A stretch of DNA of 7,893 nucleotides, from contig ML214184.1 of the NCBI GenBank assembly GCA_004366195.1, positions 296 through 8,188 of the forward strand, read 5' to 3'. Source of the DNA: Actinomycetota bacterium (GTDB lineage Bacteria; Actinomycetota; UBA4738; HRBIN12). How positions within the stretch are numbered: position 1 is the first letter of the stretch; each line of letters opens with the position of its first letter. Below are positions 1 through 5,877 of this stretch, piece after piece. The notes under the pieces are model-generated. The model searched no databases. It was not told where the DNA came from and saw nothing but the letters and a program-made list of their open reading frames with translations. Made by a program: the position numbers and the translations under genes.

Positions 1-837
1 CCTCACCCCCTCGGCCATCTCCGCGAGGAGCGCCTCGTGGGCGTCGCTCGCCTTCCAGCGCTCCCGGATCACCCTCGAGAGGGCCCGCGTCATCGCCTCG
101 GGGGCGGGATGCATGAAGATGTTCCTGCCGACCGAGCACCCGATCGCGCCGGCCTCGACGGCCACCTGCATCCGCCGCAGGAGCTCGGCGTCCTCGAGCC
201 TCGAGCCCCCCGCGAGCACCAGCGGGATGCCGCTCGCGGCCTCGACCAGCTTCGCGAAGGAGTCCGGGTCCCCCGGCCAGTTCGTCTTCACGATGTCGGC
301 GCCGAGCTCCGCGCACAGCCGGACGTTCCGGCGCAGGTACTCGAACCCGTACCGCTGGGCGAGCTCCTCGACCGTCGCGTAGGTGGTCGCGACCTCCGCC
401 TCGGCGATGAACGGCATCCCGAGCCGTTCGCACTCGCGCCCCACCCCGGCGAGGATGTCGATCATCTCCGGCTCGGTGTCGCCCCCCAGCGCGGTGAAGA
501 GCACCACCGCATCGGCTCCCAGCACGAGCGCCTCCTCGACCTCGGCGATCTGGACGATCCTCGGGCGGTCCCCGTCGGGGTTCGCCGAGGCGGACAGCAG
601 CAGGGCGAGCGAGGTCGTCGGCGAGAACGCCGGCTCGGCCACGCGGATCATGCCCTTGCTCATCATGATCACGTTCGCCCCGCCACGGATCGCCTCCGCG
701 GTGCGCTCGGTGATCCCGGCGAGCGGCTCGAGGAACGTGGGCGCGGTCATGCCGTGGTCGAGGGCACAGATGATCGAGACCCCCTCCGGATCGATCACGC
801 GCTTGAGCCGCATCGCCTTGCCGAGGTTCGTGTTCAC
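1..837 (-). CDS. Class I aldolase, DhnA/LsrF-type (3' end outside window)
   Basis: Open from a GTG at 837 to the window edge: 279 codons with no stop, close to full length for the family (about 260-300). The protein reads as a DhnA-type (COG1830) TIM-barrel aldolase. It shows an ALDHGM motif around residues 25-30, a SKGM motif at 60-63, a DIVKTNWPG motif at 181-189 whose Lys184 matches the Schiff-base lysine of archaeal-type fructose-bisphosphate aldolases, an AGGSR phosphate-binding-like motif at 209-213, and GCSVGRNIF near 233-241. Relatives include fructose-1,6-bisphosphate aldolase, LsrF and aminodideoxyheptulosonate synthase; sequence reading alone cannot choose among them. The GTG is preferred because AAGGAGG lies 5 nt upstream and because it overlaps the stop of the regulator gene as GTGA, which implies translational coupling. 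A role in the neighbouring amine pathway is not obvious; it may act on a C2-C3 product of that pathway. Confidence 0.85.
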   Translation of the reverse strand, partial: MNTNLGKAMRLKRVIDPEGVSIICALDHGMTAPTFLEPLAGITERTAEAIRGGANVIMMSKGMIRVAEPAFSPTTSLALLLSASANPDGDRPRIVQIAEVEEALVLGADAVVLFTALGGDTEPEMIDILAGVGRECERLGMPFIAEAEVATTYATVEELAQRYGFEYLRRNVRLCAELGADIVKTNWPGDPDSFAKLVEAASGIPLVLAGGSRLEDAELLRRMQVAVEAGAIGCSVGRNIFMHPAPEAMTRALSRVIRERWKASDAHEALLAEMAEGVR

Positions 838-1571
838 GCATGCCTCCTTCCCGGACCCCTCCGAACGACGGAAAACTCGAACGCATCGACCAGGTGGTGC
901 TCGTGCGACGAGACGACGGGACGCCCCGACTCGTCGAAGTCCACCTGGCGCAGGTACAGCAGGAGCGTGCCGCGGGGCACCTCGAGGAGCGCGGCGAGCC
1001 GGCCGTCAGCGCGGATCGGTCGGAACGTGGCGAGCCCGTGGTGCACGACGATGCCGCGATCGCGCTCCAGCACCTCGTACACGGATCCCGTCCGAAGCCG
1101 CTCATGGACCTCCGGATCCGCCCCGATGACCCGGAGGGGGAGGATGTCCCGCGCGATCACCACCGGCCGACCGTCGGCGGTCCGGACCCGGTCCACGACC
1201 AACAGGTCCTCGCCAGGCTCGACGTCGAGCCGTTCCGCCTCGTCTTCCCAGGCTGGCTCGATCCGGACCTCCGCGCGCTTGGTCCCCGGCACCTTCCCGG
1301 AGGCTCGGATCGCGTCGGTCACCCCGAAGTTGGCGTCGAGGCTGTTCACCATGCGCGGTCGATCGGCCACGAAGGTCCCCGCGCCGCGGGTGCGACGGAG
1401 CAGGCCCTCGTCCTCGAGCGGCCGCAGCGCCTCCCGCAAGGTGGCTCGCGAGACCCCGAGCTCGGCGGCGAGCTCCGGCTCGGGCGGGAGCTGGCTCCCC
1501 GGCGGGGCGGAGAGGATCCGCGCCGCGATGTCCCGACGCACCGCGCTGGTCTTGGACCTCGCCCTCACCAT
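834..1571 (-). CDS. GntR-family regulator with UTRA domain (HutC subfamily)
   Basis: A 245-residue one-component transcription factor. Residues ~10-72 form the winged helix of the GntR family, with LPPEPELAAELGVSRATLRE followed by an EGLLRR stretch and a GAGTFV wing. Residues ~95-238 match a UTRA effector domain, including LEVPRGTLLLYLRQVDFDESG and a terminal HHLVDAFEF-like strand. UTRA regulators usually repress nearby catabolic or transport genes and release DNA when they bind a small metabolite. The frame stays open upstream to 1715, but those codons run through the palindrome and predicted promoter and have no family character. The ATG at 1571 (or the adjacent GTG at 1568) follows a GAGGGGAGG tract and begins a normal GntR N-terminus. 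It is the first gene of the leftward unit, its stop overlaps the aldolase start, and it is divergent from the permease, the usual position for the local regulator. The inducer is unknown; an amine or its gamma-glutamyl derivative is a guess. Confidence 0.93.
   Translation of the reverse strand: MVRARSKTSAVRRDIAARILSAPPGSQLPPEPELAAELGVSRATLREALRPLEDEGLLRRTRGAGTFVADRPRMVNSLDANFGVTDAIRASGKVPGTKRAEVRIEPAWEDEAERLDVEPGEDLLVVDRVRTADGRPVVIARDILPLRVIGADPEVHERLRTGSVYEVLERDRGIVVHHGLATFRPIRADGRLAALLEVPRGTLLLYLRQVDFDESGRPVVSSHEHHLVDAFEFSVVRRGPGRRHA
843..849 (-). promoter_or_regulatory. Ribosome binding site of the aldolase gene
   Basis: AAGGAGG on the minus strand lies inside the last codons of the regulator gene, 5 nt before the GTG at 837. 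It decides between that GTG and an out-of-frame ATG at 841, which overlaps the spacer and opens no family-like protein. Confidence 0.8.
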
Positions 1572-1593
1572 GCCTCCCCTCGGGTGTTGGGAC

Positions 1594-1622
1594 ATATTTG
1601 TCTGACAAATGCCCAGCGTCAA
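1594..1622 (-). promoter_or_regulatory. Predicted promoter of the regulator-aldolase unit
   Basis: On the minus strand TTGACG (1617-1622) and AAATAT (1594-1599) are separated by exactly 17 nt, a sigma-70-like arrangement. A start near 1586 would give a leader of about 15 nt that still carries the GAGGGGAGG tract. The 15-bp palindrome fills the -10 end of the spacer and the -10 box itself, so a bound regulator would block its own transcription. The -10 match is only partial. Confidence 0.5.
1596..1610. promoter_or_regulatory. Perfect palindrome, probable GntR operator O1
   Basis: ATTTGTC-T-GACAAAT is a perfect 7-bp inverted repeat around a single central T at 1603. Its core TTGTCTGACAA fits the GT-N(odd)-AC type of site bound by GntR-family dimers (the FadR-group consensus TNGTNNNACNA is met in full). 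It lies about 25 bp upstream of a GntR gene, is AT-rich in a GC-rich region, and overlaps the predicted -10 of that gene. Binding by this particular regulator is inferred. Confidence 0.75.
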
Positions 1623-1672
1623 CCCCATGGACGTGGCCCGGAGCCTGAGGACGGCGCCCGGCACGGCGACCT

Positions 1673-1685
1673 CCTGTTTGACAAG
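1673..1685. promoter_or_regulatory. Imperfect second operator candidate O2
   Basis: CTGTTTGACAA at 1674-1684 matches 9 of 11 bases of the O1 core TTGTCTGACAA and keeps the TGT...ACA half-site bases. Its centre (1679) is 76 bp from the O1 centre, close to seven helical turns. It overlaps the predicted -35 box of the permease promoter, so the same regulator could control the rightward operon. It is weaker as a palindrome than O1. Confidence 0.5.
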
Positions 1686-1706
1686 CGTGCCCCTTTGGGG
1701 CTCAAT
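1678..1706 (+). promoter_or_regulatory. Predicted promoter of the permease operon
   Basis: A consensus -35 TTGACA at 1678-1683 is followed after 17 nt by CTCAAT at 1701-1706, a poor -10; a longer spacer would use CAATAC. Initiation near 1713 would leave a leader of about 40 nt before the GTG at 1754. The spacer contains the inverted repeat GCCCC-TTT-GGGGC (1689-1701). The -35 is convincing and the -10 is not, so the exact promoter is uncertain. Confidence 0.35.
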
Positions 1707-1741
1707 ACCGCCCAAACGTCCACAGGGAGTCCGGAACCCGG

Positions 1742-1747
1742 GGAGGT
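1742..1747 (+). promoter_or_regulatory. Ribosome binding site of the permease gene
   Basis: GGAGGT lies 6 nt before the GTG at 1754. It supports that start rather than later ATG codons, which would remove the N-terminal cytoplasmic segment. Confidence 0.7.
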
Positions 1748-1753
1748 GGGGCC

Positions 1754-3334
1754 GTGGCCGAGCGGAAGGTGGGATCCGTCACCTACCAGGAGGTGGGTGA
1801 GGAGTACTTCGAGAAGCGGGGGCTGAAACGACACGCCGCCTTCTGGTCGCTGTGGTCGCTCGGGGTGGCCGCGGTCATCTCCGGCGACTTCTACGGCTGG
1901 AACGTCGGCTTGGACGCCGGGGGGTTCGGCGGCCTCCTGATCGCGACGATCGTCGTCGCGATCATGTACTACGGGCTGTGCTTCAGCATCGCCGAGATGT
2001 CGCCCGCCCTTCCGCATACGGGCGGCGCGTATTCGTTCGCCCGCTCGGCCATGGGTCCGTGGGGAGGCTTCATCACGGGTCTCGCCGAGAACATGGAGTA
2101 CGTGATCACGCCGGCCGTCGTGGTGTCGGCGATGGGCTTCCTGATGCACGACATCGTCAAGGGGCTCTTCGACATCGCGGGGGAGCCTTGGCTGAACAGC
2201 CCGGTCACCTGGATGGCGGTCTTCTACGTCATCTTCGTGGGGATCAACATCGCGGGGATCGAGGCCACGATGCGGTTCACGGTCATCGTGAACATCGTGG
2301 CCCTGGGGATCCTCAGCGTCTTCTTCATCTCCGTGCTGGCATCGGGCAAGTTCGACACCGCGAACTGGTTCGCCGTGACCCCCGAACCGGGGAACTCCAC
2401 GTTCCTCCCGAAGGGCATCGGCGGGATCTTCCCCGCGATCCCCTTCGCGATCTGGTTCTTCCTCGCGATCGAGGAGCTGCCCCTCGCGGCGGAGGAGTCG
2501 ATGGATCCCCGCCGCGACATCCCGCGCGCCACGATCTGGGGCATGACCACCCTGGTCATCACCGGGGCGCTCACGCTGTTCCTCAACACCGGGGTCGTCC
2601 CCGCCAGCGACCTCGGCGTCTCGGCGACCCCGCTCTTCGACGGCTTCAAGGCCATCTTCGGCGAGGGGACCTCGGCCGAGCTGCTCGGTCTGATCGGTCT
2701 GTTCGGGCTGATCGCGAGCTTCTTCACGATCATCTACGCGTACGGGAGGAACACGTACTCGCTCTCCCGCGCGGGCTACTTCCCCAAGTGGCTGTCGCTC
2801 ACGCACGGCACGCGCAAGACCCCGCACGTCGCGCTGATCGCGGGAGCCATCGTCGGGTACGCCCTCGCGGTCCTGATGTACTGGCTCGGCCAGCAGGGAG
2901 GAGAGCTCGCCGGGAAGGTCGTCGGCGCCCTGCTCTACATGGCCGTCTTCGGCGCCGTCATCTCCTACGCCATGCAGTGCCTGTCGTTCATCCTCCTCCG
3001 CAGGAAGATGCCGCACATCCACCGCCCGTACCGCAGCCCGGTCGGCGAATGGGGGGCGGCCCTGGCGGGCATCCTGGCCGTGGTCTCCCTGATCTCCCTG
3101 TACAGCAACGCGGACTACCGCCCGGGCGTCTACGGCACGCTGATCTACTTCGTGCTCGGCCTGCTCTACTTCGCGATCTTCGGTCGGCACCGGCTGGTGC
3201 TCTCGCCCGAGGAGGAGTTCGCCCTGACCAAGGGCGAGCGGGGCATCCCCGACGAGGCGGGCTTCGTGGCCACCCGCGAGGAGCAGGAGGCGATCCTCCG
3301 CGGGGAGACGGGGGACGCCCCGCCGAGCGGCTGA
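1754..3334 (+). CDS. APC-family permease, ethanolamine permease (Eat) type
   Basis: A 526-residue integral membrane transporter of the amino acid-polyamine-organocation superfamily. About 12 hydrophobic segments can be placed near residues 29-49, 58-80, 103-130, 152-168, 174-198, 223-240, 258-281, 308-330, 358-378, 388-414, 432-450 and 458-478. The ethanolamine permease group is suggested by ISGDFYGWNVGL (42-53), GGFGGLLIAT (56-65), a long stretch around 80-106 containing AEMSPALPHTGGAYSFAR, and GLAENMEYVITPAVVV (109-124), the stretch I recall as most typical of Eat proteins. It would take up a small amine, most likely ethanolamine, across the cytoplasmic membrane. The N-terminal ~28 and C-terminal ~48 residues are hydrophilic and cytoplasmic; the tail is rich in Glu and Lys/Arg. 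It is the first gene of the rightward operon and is followed by an amine-ligase-like gene, which supports an amine substrate. The exact substrate is inferred. Confidence 0.9.
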   Translation: MAERKVGSVTYQEVGEEYFEKRGLKRHAAFWSLWSLGVAAVISGDFYGWNVGLDAGGFGGLLIATIVVAIMYYGLCFSIAEMSPALPHTGGAYSFARSAMGPWGGFITGLAENMEYVITPAVVVSAMGFLMHDIVKGLFDIAGEPWLNSPVTWMAVFYVIFVGINIAGIEATMRFTVIVNIVALGILSVFFISVLASGKFDTANWFAVTPEPGNSTFLPKGIGGIFPAIPFAIWFFLAIEELPLAAEESMDPRRDIPRATIWGMTTLVITGALTLFLNTGVVPASDLGVSATPLFDGFKAIFGEGTSAELLGLIGLFGLIASFFTIIYAYGRNTYSLSRAGYFPKWLSLTHGTRKTPHVALIAGAIVGYALAVLMYWLGQQGGELAGKVVGALLYMAVFGAVISYAMQCLSFILLRRKMPHIHRPYRSPVGEWGAALAGILAVVSLISLYSNADYRPGVYGTLIYFVLGLLYFAIFGRHRLVLSPEEEFALTKGERGIPDEAGFVATREEQEAILRGETGDAPPSG

Positions 3335-3358
3335 GGGGGCATCGAGGACGAAGGGCTG

Positions 3359-3386
3359 GAGGCGGCGGCCGCAGGGCCGCCGCCTT
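3359..3386 (+). terminator. GC-rich intercistronic hairpin between permease and ligase genes
   Basis: GGCGGCGGCC (3361-3370) and GGCCGCCGCC (3375-3384) form a perfect 10-bp stem around the loop GCAG, extended by an A-T pair and a possible G-U pair. It lies in the 80-nt gap between the permease stop and the ligase start. Only two T residues follow it, so it is not a classical strong rho-independent terminator. More likely roles are partial attenuation, or protection of the upstream mRNA end so that permease and ligase are made in different amounts. Confidence 0.5.
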
Positions 3387-3403
3387 GGCGAGGAGCGACG
3401 AGC

Positions 3404-3412
3404 GAGGAGGAG
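3404..3412 (+). promoter_or_regulatory. Ribosome binding site of the ligase gene
   Basis: GAGGAGGAG ends 2 nt before the ATG at 3415, with its GAGG core 5-7 nt away. It marks this ATG as the start; the frame stays open far upstream only because it shadows the permease gene. Confidence 0.7.
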
Positions 3413-3414
3413 CG

Positions 3415-4794
3415 ATGCACCAGGGGACGTTGGACGCGAAGCAGCTCGAGGAGCTCGCCGACGCGGGCGAGGTGGACACGGTCCTGTGCATGTTCACCGA
3501 CCTGCAGGGCCGGTTCATGGGCAAGCGCGTGGTACCCCACTTCTTCCTCGAGGAGATCCTGGGCGAGGAGGGGCTCCACGCCTGCCTGTACCTCCTCGCC
3601 ATCGACATGGAGATGGAGCCGCTCCCCGGCTACAAGTACGCGAGCTGGGAGACGGGCTACGGGGACTTCCGGATGATCCCCGACATGTCGACCCTCCGCT
3701 GGTGTCCCTGGCTCGAGAAGACCGTGATGGTGATCTGCGACATCGCCGACGAGGAGACCAGGGAGCCGGTGGAGGTGGCGCCGCGCCAGATCCTCCGGCG
3801 GCAGGTGGAACGGGCCGCGCAGGCCGGCTACACGATCAAGACCGGCTCGGAGCTGGAGTTCTACCTGTTCAAGGACTCCTACGACGACATCGCCGACTCC
3901 GGCTACCGGAACCTGCGGCCGAGCTCCACCTACATCATGGACTACCACATGCTCCAGACCACCAAGGACGAGTGGATCATCCGGCAGATCCGGAACCACA
4001 TGCTCGGGGCGGGTCTCCCCGTGGAGTTCAGCAAGGGCGAGTTCGGTAAGGGGCAGCACGAGATCAACATCACCTACGCGGACGCGCTCACCACCGCCGA
4101 CTACCACGCGCTGTTCAAGCACGGGGTGAAGGAGATCTGCGCCGCGAACGGCGTCGCCGCCACGTTCATGGCCAAGTGGTCGATGGCCGAGGCCGGCTCC
4201 TCCTGCCACATGCACTCCAGCGTGTGGAACGCCGACGGGACCGAGTCCCTGATGTGGGACGAGGGCGCGCCGCACCACATGTCGGAGACGGCGCGGTACT
4301 TCCTCGGGGGCCTCATGGCGACCGCACGGGAGATGGCGTGGATGTACGCGCCGTTCGTGAACTCCTACAAGCGGTACCAGCTCGGCTCGTGGGCGCCGAC
4401 CGCCATCGTCTGGAGCCGCGACAACCGCACGTGCGGGTTCCGAGTGGTCGGCGAGCACAAGGGGCTCCGGGTCGAGATGCGGATCCCCGGCGCCGACGTG
4501 AACCCCTACCTGGGCTACGCGGCGACCATCGCGAGCGGCCTGTGGGGTATCGAGAACAAGGTCGAGGCGCCGGAGATGTTCGTGGGCAACGCCTACGAGG
4601 CGAAGGACGTGCCCCGCGTGCCGAGCTCGCTCCACGAGGCGATCGAGACCTTCCGCGGCAGCGAGGTCGCCCGGCAGGCGTTCGGGGACTTCGTCTTCGA
4701 GCACCTGTTGAACACGGCGGTCCAGGAGCAGATCATCTTCGACAACACGGTCGTGACGGACTGGGAGCTCGCCCGGTACTTCGAGCGTGGGTGA
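3415..4794 (+). CDS. Glutamine-synthetase-family ligase, probable gamma-glutamyl-amine synthetase
   Basis: A 459-residue cytoplasmic enzyme of the glutamine synthetase fold, the size of GSI-beta-grasp type enzymes. Metal and substrate residues align well with Salmonella GlnA: Glu146/Glu148 in GSELEFYLF, Glu209 and Glu216 in GEFGKGQHE, His265 in SSCHMHSS, Arg320 in NSYKR, Arg338 and Arg343, and Glu354/Arg356 in VEMRIPGADVNPYL. Asp29 in FTDLQGRFMGKR matches the nucleotide/ammonium-site Asp50 region. The flap glutamate Glu327, which deprotonates ammonium, is replaced by Trp326 (GSWAP instead of GYEAP), and the NLYDLP adenylylation loop is shortened to NAYEAKD. These differences are typical of GlnA-like enzymes that join glutamate to amines (PuuA, GlnA3/GlnA4, glutamate-methylamine ligase). 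With an ethanolamine-type permease upstream, ATP-dependent formation of gamma-glutamylethanolamide is the leading hypothesis. Methylamine or polyamines remain possible. Nitrogen assimilation as ordinary glutamine synthetase is unlikely. Confidence 0.9.
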   Translation: MHQGTLDAKQLEELADAGEVDTVLCMFTDLQGRFMGKRVVPHFFLEEILGEEGLHACLYLLAIDMEMEPLPGYKYASWETGYGDFRMIPDMSTLRWCPWLEKTVMVICDIADEETREPVEVAPRQILRRQVERAAQAGYTIKTGSELEFYLFKDSYDDIADSGYRNLRPSSTYIMDYHMLQTTKDEWIIRQIRNHMLGAGLPVEFSKGEFGKGQHEINITYADALTTADYHALFKHGVKEICAANGVAATFMAKWSMAEAGSSCHMHSSVWNADGTESLMWDEGAPHHMSETARYFLGGLMATAREMAWMYAPFVNSYKRYQLGSWAPTAIVWSRDNRTCGFRVVGEHKGLRVEMRIPGADVNPYLGYAATIASGLWGIENKVEAPEMFVGNAYEAKDVPRVPSSLHEAIETFRGSEVARQAFGDFVFEHLLNTAVQEQIIFDNTVVTDWELARYFERG

Positions 4795-4845
4795 GGTCAT
4801 TCGCGGCGGAACGGAGGTGCGGAGGGAGGCCGCTGCAGGACACCG

Positions 4846-5877
4846 ATGACGGAGCTGCGCGTGATCGCCTACCGGCCGGACCGGAGCGAGTACGCCTGGA
4901 CGTTCGGCGGCGCCGCCCCGGTCACGAAGATCCGGCCTGGCGACGTGCTCGAGCTGTGGACCGACGACTGTTTCACGAGCCTCGTCCGCAGCGTCGAGGA
5001 CCTCGCCTCGGAGAAGATCGTCTTCCCCTTCCTGAACCCCCAGACCGGCCCGTTCTACGTGGAGGGGGCCGAGCCCGGCGACACCCTGGCCATCCACTTC
5101 ATCTCGATCGAGCCCTCCCGGGACTGGGGCGTGTCGACCACCTTCCCCCTGTTCGGCGCGCTCACGTCCACCACGAGGACGGTGACCCTCCAGGATCCCC
5201 TTCCGGAGATCGTGTGGGTGTACGAGGTGGACCGGGAGCGTCGCACCGTCCGGTACGAAGCGCGTCGGGGCGACCACATCGTGGAGCTGCCGCTCGAGCC
5301 GATGCACGGGACCGTCGGCGTCGCGCCGCCCAACCTCGAGGTCCGCTCGCCCCTCGTCCCCGACTCGCACGGCGGGAACCTCGACACGCCGGAGATGCGG
5401 GTCGGCACCACGTGCTACCTCGGGGTGAACGTGGAGGGCGCGCTCTTCTCCATCGGCGACGGCCACTACCGGCAGGGCGAGGGCGAGACCTGCGGGGTCG
5501 CGGTGGAGGGGGCGATGGACACGGTGCTGGTGATCGACCTCATCAAGGGACGGCCGACGCCCTGGCCGCGCCTGGAGGACGACACGTACCTCATGTCGGC
5601 TGGCTCGGCCCGGCCGCTCGAGGACGCGTTCCGAATCGCCCACGGGGACCTGGTCTCGTGGCTCGTCGAGGAGTTCGGGATGGACAAGCTCGACGCGTAC
5701 CAGCTCATCACCCAGATCTCCGAGACGCCCATCGCCAACGTGTGCGATCCGAACTACACCGTGGTGGCGAAGGTCCCCAAGCGGTACCTTCCCGGCGATC
5801 GCGTCTACGACAACGTGAGGGCCGGCCTGCGGGAGATCGCCGCGGCGTACCGGCGGGAGCGGGGCCTGCCGGTGTGA
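4846..5877 (+). CDS. Acetamidase/formamidase family amidase (FmdA_AmdA)
   Basis: A 343-residue cytoplasmic metal-dependent amidase of the FmdA/AmdA family, near the usual 300-400. Recognisable parts are PFLNPQTGPFYVEGAEPGDTL (61-81), the PDSHGGNLDT segment (172-181) and GDGHYRQGEGE (204-214), the family signature usually read GDGHaaQGdGE; His175, Asp180, Asp205, His207 and Glu214 are the likely metal or catalytic residues. There is no signal peptide. Known members hydrolyse short amides such as formamide and acetamide to ammonia and an acid. The ATG at 4846 follows AGGA at 4837-4840; the stronger GGAGG tracts at 4813-4828 lie too far upstream. It is 51 nt after the ligase gene, apparently co-transcribed. 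In this operon its amide substrate could be a gamma-glutamyl amide or an amide derived from the imported amine, but that is inference; simple formamide or acetamide use is equally open. Confidence 0.9.
   Translation: MTELRVIAYRPDRSEYAWTFGGAAPVTKIRPGDVLELWTDDCFTSLVRSVEDLASEKIVFPFLNPQTGPFYVEGAEPGDTLAIHFISIEPSRDWGVSTTFPLFGALTSTTRTVTLQDPLPEIVWVYEVDRERRTVRYEARRGDHIVELPLEPMHGTVGVAPPNLEVRSPLVPDSHGGNLDTPEMRVGTTCYLGVNVEGALFSIGDGHYRQGEGETCGVAVEGAMDTVLVIDLIKGRPTPWPRLEDDTYLMSAGSARPLEDAFRIAHGDLVSWLVEEFGMDKLDAYQLITQISETPIANVCDPNYTVVAKVPKRYLPGDRVYDNVRAGLREIAAAYRRERGLPV

Noticed and set aside
37..1605. A long plus-strand open frame opposite the aldolase and regulator genes.
   Set aside because: It is antisense to two genes with clear family motifs, and its translation is repetitive and Arg-rich.
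1572..1715. A longer regulator starting at 1715 or at the ATG at 1595.
   Set aside because: The extension runs through the palindrome and predicted -35/-10, has no Shine-Dalgarno sequence, and lacks GntR-family character; the ATG at 1571 has a purine-rich tract directly upstream.
1852..3414. The ligase reading frame stays open upstream through the permease gene, as if encoding a 980-residue fusion protein.
   Set aside because: The upstream residues are Arg/Gly/Pro-rich with no domain character, the permease in another frame is clearly real, and a strong ribosome binding site precedes the ATG at 3415. High GC content makes stop codons rare in shadow frames.
3415..4794. Housekeeping type I glutamine synthetase (glnA).
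   Set aside because: The flap Glu is replaced by Trp, the NLYDLP adenylylation motif is missing, and the gene lies between an amine permease and amidase genes.
3166..5643. An 825-codon open frame on the minus strand opposite the ligase and amidase genes.
   Set aside because: Composition is low-complexity Arg/Val/His/Asp/Pro, with no recognisable domain, and it covers three well-identified plus-strand features.
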